Below are positions 38,986 through 47,581 of a stretch of DNA of 64,000 nucleotides, one piece after another. The notes beneath the pieces are model-generated. The model searched no databases. It worked only from the letters and a program-made list of their open reading frames with translations, and was not told the origin of the DNA. The first letter of the stretch is position 1; every line of letters begins with the position of its first letter. This stretch comes from Tenacibaculum sp. Bg11-29. Its GTDB lineage: Bacteria; Bacteroidota; Bacteroidia; Flavobacteriales; Flavobacteriaceae. Both the position numbers and the translations under genes were made by a program. Where the stretch lies: contig NZ_PJBB01000003.1 of the NCBI RefSeq assembly GCF_002836595.1, forward strand, positions 3,409,001 to 3,473,000, given 5' to 3'.

Positions 38986-40032
38986 ATGCAATCTTTAAAA
39001 TATGTACCCAAATTGATGCGCGCTATTGTTTTCCGAAACTATGGTGCCCCTCAAGAAGTAATGGAACTTGTCGATGATAGGGAAATACCTAAGCCCAACA
39101 AGAATCAAGTTTTAGTGAAAATTGAATGTGCCTCTATTAATGCTGCCGATAGATATATTGTCCGAGCAAATTATTTTATTATTCGGATGGTTTTTGGACT
39201 GTTCAGACCTTCTAAGAAAAAAAGGATCTTAGGAATGGACATTGCTGGAACGATTCAACTCATCGGTAAAAATGTTAAGGGTTATCAAGTAGGTGATGCA
39301 ATCGTAGCTGATATTCGCAAATCCTTTGGAGGAGGTTTTGCAGAGTATGCAATCGTAAATGCTAAACACTTGGTCAAGAAGCCAGAAACCGTTTCTTTTG
39401 AGCAAGCCGCAACTGTGCCTATATCTGGCCAGGCTGCAATGATGGGAATAACACTTTGCTCAATTAATCCAGGAGATAAAGTGTTGATTAATGGTGCCTC
39501 TGGTGGAGTTGGATCTTTTGGTGTTCAGATAGCAAAAGCTCAGGGAGCCTATGTAACTGCAATATGTTCAACCAAAAAAGTTAACGCAGTAAGGGGTTGG
39601 GGAGCAGATGAGATTGTTGACTATAAAAAAAAGGACTCAATCAAAGCGTTAAAAGGAAATGAGTTTGATGCTGTTTTTGATACGGCATCTTTCGAATGTC
39701 CAGGCAGATACAAACAAATTTTAAAGAAAGATGGTAAATATGTATTAGTTGGAGGTGATTTTTACAATATGCTTAAGCTAAAACTTTTTGGCCGCTTCGA
39801 CCGTGGTAGTCAGAAATTTATGGCTTTAACTCAAGAGGTTGAAGTTACAAAAAATATAAAAACAGTGCTTGAAATGATTGCTGATAAAAAGATAAATCCC
39901 GCTATACAAAAAGTTATTTCCTTAAAAGACGTACCAAATGCTATTCATAGCCTTGAACAACGTACTGTGGTTGGTAAAATAGTTGTAAATCTAAATAAGG
40001 ATCAGCCTATTTATAAGAAAAACCAGTGCTAA
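38986..40032 (+). CDS. Medium-chain (quinone oxidoreductase-like) NAD(P)-dependent oxidoreductase
   Basis: 348 residues, or 338 if Met11 (39016, MRAIVFRNYGAPQEV) is the start, as the family usually begins there. GroES-like domain first, then a Rossmann domain with LINGASGGVGSFGVQIAKA. It lacks the catalytic zinc cysteine pattern, so it is zinc-independent. Substrate unknown. The TAA stop is supplied by the core TGCTAAC of element F, so gene and element overlap. Confidence 0.88.
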   Translation: MQSLKYVPKLMRAIVFRNYGAPQEVMELVDDREIPKPNKNQVLVKIECASINAADRYIVRANYFIIRMVFGLFRPSKKKRILGMDIAGTIQLIGKNVKGYQVGDAIVADIRKSFGGGFAEYAIVNAKHLVKKPETVSFEQAATVPISGQAAMMGITLCSINPGDKVLINGASGGVGSFGVQIAKAQGAYVTAICSTKKVNAVRGWGADEIVDYKKKDSIKALKGNEFDAVFDTASFECPGRYKQILKKDGKYVLVGGDFYNMLKLKLFGRFDRGSQKFMALTQEVEVTKNIKTVLEMIADKKINPAIQKVISLKDVPNAIHSLEQRTVVGKIVVNLNKDQPIYKKNQC

Positions 40033-40194
40033 CACTGTGTAAAAATGCATTAAAACGCATTTTACACTAACTGTCAGACTGTCTAAAAACCTATTTTTGT
40101 AACTTTAATATTCGGAGGGCTATCTTTAAAAAAAACAAATACAGGATTCTCTGAGGGGTTATTTTAAGTTATTAGACAGACTGCCGTTAGGCAC
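40026..40194 (+). repeat. Cassette element F, complete and divergent
   Basis: 169 bp. Cores GTGCTAAC (40026-40033) and GTTAGGCAC (40186-40194) pair with one extra base, and GTTAGGC fits the attC core GTTRRRY. Inside come a hairpin GTGTAAAAATGC/GCATTTTACAC (40037-40067) and a stem GTCAGACTGTCTAA (40073-40086) with TTAGACAGACTGCC (40172-40185). It overlaps the stop codon of the oxidoreductase gene, and the CPBP gene starts 59 bp later. Confidence 0.7.
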
Positions 40195-40252
40195 AATGTA
40201 ACAAAACTTATACCCAATCCTCTTCCAAGAGTAAATCGACCTATAGACCAAA

Positions 40253-41107
40253 ATGCTAGAAAAAAAATCAGAACGCAAAGAGACTTGGAAAACAATCTTT
40301 ATTTTCCTAATTATTGTTACAATTGTAAGCACCCCATTTTATCTTGCAATTGTTAATTTATATCCTTCTCGAATATACGTTGGTGCACTCATGTGGTGTC
40401 CAGCAATAGCTGCAATAATCACAATAAAACTAAAAGGACAACCTATTTCTTCCATACATTGGAAATGGGCAGATTGGAAATATATTCGCATGTCTTACTT
40501 TATTCCTGCTATTTATGTTTTAATTACTTATATACTCATCTGGATTTTTGGATTAGGAGGATTGTCGAATGAAGAGAACATTATGGAATGGGCTACAGAA
40601 CTTGGATTAGTTGGAATTGGGACATTAAAACCAACGTTTGCCGTAATCATAGGTGCTATTTTACTAGGAACTGTAGGCGTTACAAGGGCAATGGCAACGG
40701 TTTTAGGAGAAGAAATAGGGTGGCGAGGTTTTTTAATATATGAATCAAGAAAGGTTCTTTCTTTTACCGGTGTTTCCCTTTTTGTTGGATTTATCTGGGC
40801 ATTCTGGCATTGGCCAATATTAGTGTATTACAGTGAAAATGTCACTTTAGAATTTATAACTTTTTTTGTTTTTGTAATTTCGATGTCATTTATTATGACC
40901 TACTATACTTTTAAATCTAAAAGTATATGGCCAGCAGTAATCTTTCACTCAGTAAGTAATGTATACATTCAGAAAATATTTCCTCCTTTAATAGAAAAAA
41001 TTGAAGGAACTGAACACTGGCTTGGGGAGAACGGAATTATGTTTGCGATTGTAACCTTTATCATTGGAATATACTTTTGGAGAAAAGCAATTAAAGAAAA
41101 ATTATAA
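40253..41107 (+). CDS. CPBP-family intramembrane metalloprotease
   Basis: 284 residues, about eight helices. The motifs GEEIGWRGFLI (EExxxR), FIWAFWHWP (FxxxH) and a third conserved histidine in AVIFHSVSNV are all present, so the site seems intact. Relatives process prenylated or bacteriocin-type peptides, or give self-immunity. A decayed second copy lies at 42883-43085, on the far side of the alkaline phosphatase pseudogene. Confidence 0.88.
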   Translation: MLEKKSERKETWKTIFIFLIIVTIVSTPFYLAIVNLYPSRIYVGALMWCPAIAAIITIKLKGQPISSIHWKWADWKYIRMSYFIPAIYVLITYILIWIFGLGGLSNEENIMEWATELGLVGIGTLKPTFAVIIGAILLGTVGVTRAMATVLGEEIGWRGFLIYESRKVLSFTGVSLFVGFIWAFWHWPILVYYSENVTLEFITFFVFVISMSFIMTYYTFKSKSIWPAVIFHSVSNVYIQKIFPPLIEKIEGTEHWLGENGIMFAIVTFIIGIYFWRKAIKEKL

Positions 41108-41144
41108 CATATAAATAAACTGACTTAATAATCAATAAAATTTG

Positions 41145-42835
41145 ATGAGTACCCTAATAAAAACAATAATCTCAATTTTAATACTATATATAATTAATTT
41201 TAATTTTTCTTATGGGCAATCTGATGGCTTAAAGAAACCAAAATTGGTTGTTGGGATTGTGTAGTAGATCAAATGAGGTCTGAACAAATGTATCGATATG
41301 CAGCTAAATATAGCGAAGATGGTTTTAAAAGAATTTTACGAGATGGATTCAATTTTAAAAACACCCAATATAACTATACGCCTACGGTTACTGCAGCAGG
41401 GCATTCTTCAATATATACGGATACCACACCATCTACACATGGTGTTATAGCCAATAGCTGGTTCAATCGTTATAAAAATAAATATGCAAAAAGTGTTGAA
41501 AACACTACTGTTGTATTGATTGGTAGTAAAATTAAAAATAATATTGGATCCTCTCCCAAACAGTTATTAACGACTACAATTTCTGACCAACTTCGTATGA
41601 ATACTAATTTTAGATCAAAAGTAATTAGTGTTTCATTAAAGGACAGAGGAGCAGTTTTACCTGGAGGTCATCTCGCTAATGCAGCATATTGGCATGATAT
41701 TGAAACAAGTCCCGGATATTTTGTTTCTAGTTCTTACTATATGGATAAGTTACCCAAATGGGTTAGTAAGTTTAATAAATTAGAAAAATCAAGTAAATAT
41801 TTAGATACGGTTTGGAATACGTTTTACCCAATAGAGAGTTATATTAAAAGTTATGGAGATAACAATAAATATGAGCTTGTTCTTCGAGAAGACAACCCTA
41901 CTTTTCCTTATGACTTTAGAAAACTTCGCGTAAAATACAGAAAAAGAAATATAGAATATTTGATGTTAGGGTTTTCTCCAGCAGGAAATAAATTGCTCAC
42001 TGAATTTGCTATAGATGCCATTAAAAATGAAGACTTAGGCAATCATGAAGATACCGATATGCTAACTATTAGCTATTTTGTAACCGACAAAGCTGGACAT
42101 GTTTTGGCCCAAATTCAATAGATGTTGAAGATATTTATATACTATTAGATCATGAAATAAGTAAGCTTTTAAAATATTTAGATAAGAATATTGGCAAGGG
42201 AGAGTATACTCTATTTCTGACTTCAGATCACGGAGTGATTCCTATTGCGTCTTATCTAAATGATATCAACATACCAACAGGAGTAGTAAGAATGACTAGA
42301 TATAAAGACCAATTAGAAAAACATTTAAACACTAAATACGGAGAAGACACGTGGATTCAAAATTTTGATGATGAACAATTATATTTAAATAGAGATGCTA
42401 TTTTAGAAAAGGGAGTTCAACTAAAGAATATCCAGCAAGATGCAGTTGATTTCTTGGTAAATATTGAAGGAATTAATAGTGCTTTAACTGCATATCACGC
42501 AAACCAGTCAATATAATTCGGGCTTGAAAAAGCATGCTCAAAATGGTTATAATCAAAAAAGATCTGGAGATGTAATTTTAACTTTTAATACTGGTTTCGT
42601 TCAAGATGATGATTCTGAAATCGACGTGTCTTCAGTAAAGGGAACCATTCATGGTTCGGGATATGGTTATGATCCCCATGTGCCTTTACTTTGGTTTGGA
42701 AACGGAATATCTTCTGGGGAATCAGTAAAGCAAGTTTCACCTATAGACATCTCATCAACCCTTACAATGATGCTCAATCTTCAATTGCCAAGTGGAAATA
42801 CTGGAAATCCATTAAGAGAATTATTTAAGTATTAA
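41145..42835 (+). pseudogene. PafA-like alkaline phosphatase, broken by three frameshifts
   Basis: The frame opens with a signal peptide (STLIKTIISILILYIINF) and continues KPKLVVGIV, then hits TAG at 41262. The homologous frame resumes as DQMRSEQMY. A one-base loss in a T-run near 42103 breaks HV/FGPNSIDVEDIY, and a third shift occurs near 42500 before NSGLKKHAQNGYNQ. Preserved motifs are TPTVTAAGHSSIYTDTTPST (nucleophile region) and TSDHGVIPI (metal site). Total length about 560 residues, as in PafA. Several lesions make a sequencing artefact less likely. Confidence 0.8.
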
Positions 42836-42882
42836 CTCAATAAGTCTTTTAATTAAAATGAAATACAATTAAGAGAAACAAT

Positions 42883-43085
42883 AGTTAACTTATATCCTTT
42901 TCAAATATTTATCGACGAATTTATGTAGTGTTCAATGTTAGTTGATATAATAACGTTGAAATTGAAAGGAAGGTCTATTTCTTCTCCAAACTTGGAATTG
43001 AGAAAGCGCAATTATATTTACGATTGTAACCTTTGTCTTTGGAATATACCTTTTGAGAAAAGCAGTTAAAGAAATTTATAAAATA
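42883..43085 (+). pseudogene. Internally deleted second CPBP protease copy
   Basis: Nucleotides 42883-42920 and the GGTCTATTTCTTC part correspond to the CPBP gene around 40348-40455. After a large deletion, 43020-43080 (GATTGTAACCTTTG, GGAATATACCTTTTGAG) corresponds to the gene end around 41046-41100. It is a truncated paralogue, not a chance match, and ends about 15 bp before element G. Confidence 0.7.
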
Positions 43086-43100
43086 GAAATATAAAACACA

Positions 43101-43236
43101 GTGCCTAACGTGTATAATTAATTTCTTTGACAAGTGCTTATTTGGAAAATTCCTTCGGAATTTTCTCTGGTTCGTATTTGTTTACTAAATTAGTTGCTTA
43201 AACACGCAACTAACCATACACAAGCACGTTGGCAAT
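43101..43236 (+). repeat. Cassette element G, complete attC-like site
   Basis: 136 bp, the same length as element B. Cores TGCCTAAC (43102-43109; GCCTAAC fits RYYYAAC) and GTTGGCA (43228-43234). Arms GTGTATAATTAATTTC (43110-43125) and GCAACTAACCATACAC (43206-43221) show three A.C and one T.C opposition. Inner hairpin GAAAATTCC-TTC-GGAATTTTC lies at 43145-43165. An IS3 element begins 5 bp after it. Confidence 0.75.
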
Positions 43237-43280
43237 AATTATGACCCGTCCTGAAATGAGGCTACATAATTTTAAACATT

Positions 43281-43652
43281 ATGTACAGAAATGACAAAGT
43301 AATTAGACGTTACAGTGAACTTTTTAAATTAAAAATTTTAGCCGAACTTACTATCGGTAAACACACAAAGAGCGAACTTTGTAAACTCTACTCTATCGCA
43401 CCTACAACAGTAAATCTGTGGATTAAAAAATACAACCGTAAAGACTTAATGAATACCAGAGTAAAATTGGAAACTAAAGACGAAATATCTAGAATTAAAG
43501 CACTTCAAAAAGAGGTGGAACAACTTAAAAAACTACTCCTTAAAAAGGATCTGGATGCTATGGTACAAGATTCTTATCTAGAAGTAGCAGCAGAAGATCT
43601 AGGTTATAAATCTGTTAATGAACTAAAAAAAAAGCTAAGTATAAAGCCTTAA
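43281..43652 (+). CDS. IS3-family transposase OrfA
   Basis: 123 residues: helix-turn-helix (KLKILAELTIGKHTKSELCK LYSI region) and a leucine-zipper-like helix (ALQKEVEQLKKLLLKKDLD). Translation may slip -1 on the A9G run near its end to make the OrfAB fusion transposase, as known for IS3 relatives. Confidence 0.85.
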   Translation: MYRNDKVIRRYSELFKLKILAELTIGKHTKSELCKLYSIAPTTVNLWIKKYNRKDLMNTRVKLETKDEISRIKALQKEVEQLKKLLLKKDLDAMVQDSYLEVAAEDLGYKSVNELKKKLSIKP

Positions 43653-44503
43653 TAAAAACCAAAGAGAAATCTAAGGGGTTTGCTTCTTTAACTACCATAT
43701 CTAATTGTTTTGGACTTAAACGTAATGCTTATTACAAGTATAAAAAAAGAACTGATAAACGTTTAATCCTAGAACAACAGATTATAAATATTGTTAGAAA
43801 AAGACGCAAATCTCTTCCTAGAGAAGTTGTACGTAAACTTATTAGGTCTCTAGATAAAGAGTTCATTAATGCCAATATTAAAATTGGTAGGGACACGTTA
43901 TTTAAAGTACTTAGAAAGTATAAAATGCTTACTCTTAGAAAGAAAACTAGTGCTAGAACAACCAATTCGTATCATCGTTTTTATAAGTACAATAACATTA
44001 TTAAAGACATGAAAATTAATAGACCTAATCAAGTTTAGGTATCTGATATCACATACATTAAAACCATAAAAGGGTTTTGCTATTTGGCTTTAATAACGGA
44101 TATGTATTCTAGGAAAATAGTAGGTTATGATCTTAGTGACAGCTTAGAATTAAAAGGATGCGTGAGAGCACTTAATAAAGCCATTTATCAAGCTAAGAAC
44201 ATTAAACAGCTCATTCATCATTCTGACAGAGGAATACAGTATTGTAGCAATATTTATACACAAATACTTAAAAGAAAAAAGATAGATATTAGTATGACTG
44301 AACAAAATCATTGTTACGAAAATGCCATGGCTGAACGCGTAAACGGAATATTAAAAGACGAATTTTATCTCGATCAAACCTTTGAAAACGTAGCACATGC
44401 AAAGAGGGCTGCAAAAAGTGCAATTAATTTATACAATGAAATAAGATTACACTTATCTTTAAACTATAAAACACCGAATATGGTATACAAATTATCAGCG
44501 TAA
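43634..44503 (+). pseudogene. IS3-family transposase OrfB with a Trp-to-stop change
   Basis: The -1 frame encodes the integrase-core protein: AYYKYKKRTDKRLI, then RPNQV, TAG (44036-44038), VSDITYIKTIKGF, HHSDRGIQYCS and NHCYENAMAERVNGILKDEF. The DDE residues (Asp in SDITYI, Asp in HSDRG, Glu in MAERVN) are present. Relatives read QxWVSDITYI, so TGG has become TAG. The product would lack the whole catalytic core. Confidence 0.82.
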
Positions 44504-44560
44504 AATCAATTTTAACCTGTAGCCGTATTTCAGGACAAGACATTAAAAAACTAGTAAGCA

Positions 44561-45121
44561 TTGAAAAAATTCCTTTTAGAAATACACCAAGTACCCGACA
44601 ATATATTGGATGAATACCTCTCTTATTGGCAAGAATATACCGTACCAAAAAAAACAGTATTATCGGAAAAGGATAAAACGGAATCTTATCTTTATTTTGT
44701 GCAAGAAGGAATTCAAAAGGCTTATTTTCTAAATGACGAAAAACAACACATTCTCTTTTTTTCATATGCCCCATCATTTAGCGGTTTAATGGAGTCATTT
44801 CTCACACAAAACCCATCTAAATATCACCTAGAAACTATTACGTCTAGTAGGTTCCTTCGGATATCTTACAAAAACCACGAAAAACAAATACGAAAACATA
44901 GAGAGCTAGAAACTCTTTTCAGAATTTTTATAGAAAAAATTTTAGTAGGACTAATGGAAAGACACCATCAATTATTAGCTCACAATATTGAAACCAGATT
45001 TAAAACATTCGCAAAAAGAAGTCCTCACTTATTTCAACTAGTAGCACAAAAGGATATTGCCTCCTATTTACGAATCGATGCTACCAATTTTAGTAAACTG
45101 TACAATTCTGTTCAAATTTAA
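44561..45121 (+). CDS. Crp/Fnr-type regulator with TTG start
   Basis: 186 residues. A cyclic-nucleotide-binding-like beta-roll (VPKKTVLSEKDKTESYLYFV, FLNDEKQHILFFSY) is followed by a short C-terminal helix-turn-helix (DIASYLRIDATNFSKLYNS). An in-frame TAA lies 3 bp before the TTG at 44561 and the next Met is at residue 77, so TTG is the only sensible start. It starts 18 bp after the IS3 end; the IS may have removed its native leader. An SnoaL-like gene follows. Confidence 0.78.
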   Translation: MKKFLLEIHQVPDNILDEYLSYWQEYTVPKKTVLSEKDKTESYLYFVQEGIQKAYFLNDEKQHILFFSYAPSFSGLMESFLTQNPSKYHLETITSSRFLRISYKNHEKQIRKHRELETLFRIFIEKILVGLMERHHQLLAHNIETRFKTFAKRSPHLFQLVAQKDIASYLRIDATNFSKLYNSVQI

Positions 45122-45146
45122 ATCTTGGTAAAAACCAAGATTTAAA
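45117..45146 (+). terminator. Hairpin over the Crp-type gene stop
   Basis: TTTAAATCTTGGT (45117-45129) pairs perfectly with ACCAAGATTTAAA (45134-45146), loop AAAA. It overlaps the TAA stop. There is no strong T-run, so attenuation is as likely as termination. Confidence 0.5.
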
Positions 45147-45197
45147 AAGTTTATTTTTCGGAAATTTGTCCTATTATTTAATATGAAAATTATCATT

Positions 45198-45587
45198 ATG
45201 ACAAACACGAAAATTGTAGAGACATTCTTAAGTGGATTTAATTCCCCTGAAAAACTATCTGAATCAATTGCACTATTAGCTGACGATTATAGATTTAAAG
45301 ACCCAACGAAAGAAAATAATTCGAAGGCGGAATTTTTAGTAACAGCACAAGAATTAGGAAAAGTTTTAACTGGAGTTGAAATTATTAAAGTGGCAGAAAA
45401 TGGTGAATCAGTCGCTGTTCTCTATAATTTCAAATCCGACGTAAAAGGGTTAGAAAATAATTTTGGTTCAGAATGGTTCAGAATAGAAAACGGATTAATT
45501 AAAGAATCACAACTTGTGTATGATGCTACTGAATGGAGGAAAGTGTTTGCAAAAAAAAAAAAAAACTATTGCCACCAACGTATATAA
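45198..45587 (+). CDS. SnoaL/NTF2-like small protein
   Basis: About 129 residues from MTNTKIVETFLSGFNSPEK; an ATG 15 bp earlier is also in frame. The fold is suggested by the FLSGFNSPEKLSESIALLAD helix pair and the strands YRFKDPTKEN and SEWFRIENGLIKESQLVYD. It may be a cyclase-like or ligand-binding protein. Near the C-terminus a run of 15 A's (45551-45565) encodes KKKKK, and the frame then reads into element H, whose bases provide the stop. Confidence 0.75.
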   Translation: MTNTKIVETFLSGFNSPEKLSESIALLADDYRFKDPTKENNSKAEFLVTAQELGKVLTGVEIIKVAENGESVAVLYNFKSDVKGLENNFGSEWFRIENGLIKESQLVYDATEWRKVFAKKKKNYCHQRI

Positions 45588-45701
45588 AGAATAGCAGTTA
45601 AGAGCTAAATCTAAAGTTAGTTCTTAACTGTTATCTTTGTTTTAAATTGAAAAATAGTATACATTAATTTGCTACTTTTCATATACAAAACCGTTGTAAA
45701 A
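45569..45701 (+). repeat. Cassette element H, degenerate but paired
   Basis: About 133 bp. Arms GTATATAAAGAATAGC (45580-45595) and GCTACTTTTCATATAC (45671-45686) pair with two A.C and one G.T opposition. The cores TTGCCACCAAC and CCGTTGTAAAA are worn. Inner hairpin CAGTTAAGA/TCTTAACTG at 45595-45630 is in the left half, as in other elements. It overlaps the end of the SnoaL-like gene. Confidence 0.6.
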
Positions 45702-45736
45702 CATTTAAGAACTCCATCGAATGCCTCTTCCATGAT

Positions 45737-46411
45737 TTAAAAACTATTTAAAACTATTTTCCTTAAACGAATGCTTATAGGGATTTCATAATCACCAATA
45801 ATAATTTGATTTTCTATAATTTTATCTACTTTGAATTTTGAAACTATATATGACTTATGCGTTTGAATAAAACTACCTTCTGGTAATTGGTCTTTAAAAC
45901 TCTTTAAAGACATATGTGTAATAATGGTTTCTTCTGGTGTTACTACTTTAATATAATTTTGCATTCCTTCCACAAATAAAATATCGTTTAAGTTTACCTT
46001 TTTAAGCTGTTTTTCACTTTTCAAAAACAGTACTTTGGCTTCAGTTTTATGACTGTAATAGTTATTAACTTTATTAACTGCCAGTAAAAAACGCTCAAAT
46101 GAAATTGGCTTTACTAAATAATCTAAAACGTTATATGTGAAACTTTCCAGAGCATACTCCTCATATGCAGTTGTCATAATAACTGAAGGGGAGTTTTTTA
46201 AGCCTTTTAACCAATCAATACCTGAAACTATGGGCATATTGATATCTAGAAAAACTAAATCGATTTGATTCTCTTCTAGATAATGGTTTGCTTGCAACAC
46301 ATTCTTACATAAAGCAATAACATTTAAAAACGAAATCTCTTTACAATAGTCTGCAATGCCTTCTCTAGCAATAGGCTCATCATCGATAATTAAACAATTG
46401 AGTTGTTTCAT
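45737..46411 (-). CDS. LytTR-family response regulator
   Basis: 224 residues. Receiver domain with Asp in VFLDINMPIVSG and TTAYEEYALESF; LytTR DNA-binding domain at about 130-224 (LNDILFVEGMQNYIKVVTPE, SFIQTHKSYIVSKFKVD). Cognate partner of the kinase gene 7 bp upstream. This pair is the only minus-strand insertion in the accessory block and faces away from the hydrolase operon at 47582, which it may control. Confidence 0.93.
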   Translation of the reverse strand: MKQLNCLIIDDEPIAREGIADYCKEISFLNVIALCKNVLQANHYLEENQIDLVFLDINMPIVSGIDWLKGLKNSPSVIMTTAYEEYALESFTYNVLDYLVKPISFERFLLAVNKVNNYYSHKTEAKVLFLKSEKQLKKVNLNDILFVEGMQNYIKVVTPEETIITHMSLKSFKDQLPEGSFIQTHKSYIVSKFKVDKIIENQIIIGDYEIPISIRLRKIVLNSF

Positions 46412-46418
46412 ATTAATA

Positions 46419-47450
46419 TTATAAACTAATATATAGGTTTACTATATGATTACATTTGTTTTTTTTAATGTCCAATTGGTGTTTATCTGGGTATAATAAT
46501 GATAACCGTTTTTTTACATTGACCAGCCCTATTCCACCAATTCTATTCTCATATATTGATTCATCATAACTATTTACTACATTGAGGTGAATCTTCCTTT
46601 CTGCTTCTTCAATTTTAATTCTAATGATATTTGCATTACTATCTATATGATTACTACAATGTTTAAAAGCATTTTCAATAAAAGGAATAAGTAATAAGGG
46701 AGCTATTTTTAATTTCGAGTTTCCTGATTTAATATCATAATTCAATTGAATATCTGAACCCCTTCGAGTTTTTTCAATTTTTATATACTTCATTACGAAG
46801 TCTAATTCTTTTTCTAACAAAATATGAGTGTTACTTTCGTAGAGTTGATACCTTAATAAGTCAGAAAACTGGTGTAAAGTCTCTTTCGCTAAGGTATCGT
46901 TTTTACCAATTAAATGATAAACACTATTAATACCATTAAATAAAAAATGAGGGTTTAATTGTGCTTTTAAATATTTTAATTCTGTTTTATAGTTTTCTTC
47001 TAACAAAGCCTGGTTTAATTTTTCTGATTTTTTGTATTCAAATTTCAGAATATAGTAAAACCCCGCAATACTGTATAGTATATGAACGATTGTATTAGTG
47101 TTAAAATTTGCATCTATTGGCTGGTCATTTACACCGTAAAAATTAAGAAGCAAATAATCAAAATAAGCTTCAGTTAAAGAAACTAAAAGAATTATAAAAA
47201 TCGAAACTACATAAAACATCCTTTTTTTATCTTGAATATATATTTTTGGAAACAACCAAAAAATTTGTAAGTAAAACAAAAGAGCATTAAAAAAAAGTCC
47301 GTAGAGATATGCATATTGAAAACTACCTGAATCATAAGTAAACCCATTCCAATTAAGCTTAGTAGCAAAAGCTATTAACCAATAGTTAAATAGCCAAAAC
47401 AGAATATGTCCAGCGAATAAAGTTGTTTTAGTTGTATTTAATTTACGCAT
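46419..47450 (-). CDS. LytS-like sensor histidine kinase
   Basis: 343 residues: four or five membrane helices in residues 10-145, then a His_kinase domain with the phospho-acceptor LNPHFLFNGINSVYHLIG and an ATPase part (IAPLLLIPFIENAFKHCSNH, GIGLVNVKKRLSLLYP). Senses an unknown envelope cue and phosphorylates the LytTR regulator. Confidence 0.93.
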   Translation of the reverse strand: MRKLNTTKTTLFAGHILFWLFNYWLIAFATKLNWNGFTYDSGSFQYAYLYGLFFNALLFYLQIFWLFPKIYIQDKKRMFYVVSIFIILLVSLTEAYFDYLLLNFYGVNDQPIDANFNTNTIVHILYSIAGFYYILKFEYKKSEKLNQALLEENYKTELKYLKAQLNPHFLFNGINSVYHLIGKNDTLAKETLHQFSDLLRYQLYESNTHILLEKELDFVMKYIKIEKTRRGSDIQLNYDIKSGNSKLKIAPLLLIPFIENAFKHCSNHIDSNANIIRIKIEEAERKIHLNVVNSYDESIYENRIGGIGLVNVKKRLSLLYPDKHQLDIKKNKCNHIVNLYISL

Positions 47451-47581
47451 ATTAACAAAGAAACATATAATTTATTAATGCTATGTTAATTTTCTACGTT
47501 CATCACTAACTATCCAACGGTTATCAAATTATTATTTTTTTAAGTGTCTTTTTCTCTTTTTTTGTCTCAAAACAAAATAAC

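Larger units (their letters stand above)
43242..44542 (+). mobile_element. IS3-family insertion sequence, structurally complete
   Basis: 1301 bp. Terminal inverted repeats of 25 bp (43242-43266 and 44518-44542) share GTCCTGAAAT and GGCTACA with a few mismatches. TTA flanks both ends (43239-43241, 44543-44545), a 3-bp target duplication. OrfA and orfB overlap, with an A9G slippery run at 43625-43634. A stop inside orfB makes this copy inactive. A solo right end of the same IS lies at 51997-52040. Confidence 0.85.

Noticed and set aside
41255..41270. Programmed frameshift in the phosphatase gene
   Set aside because: No slippery heptamer at the first lesion, and two more shifts follow; decay or read error is simpler.
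30631..43236. Cassette elements read as Rho-independent terminators
   Set aside because: They lack a T-run after the stem, loops exceed 70 nt, and + strand RNA would contain A.C mismatches; a DNA-level or bottom-strand role fits better.
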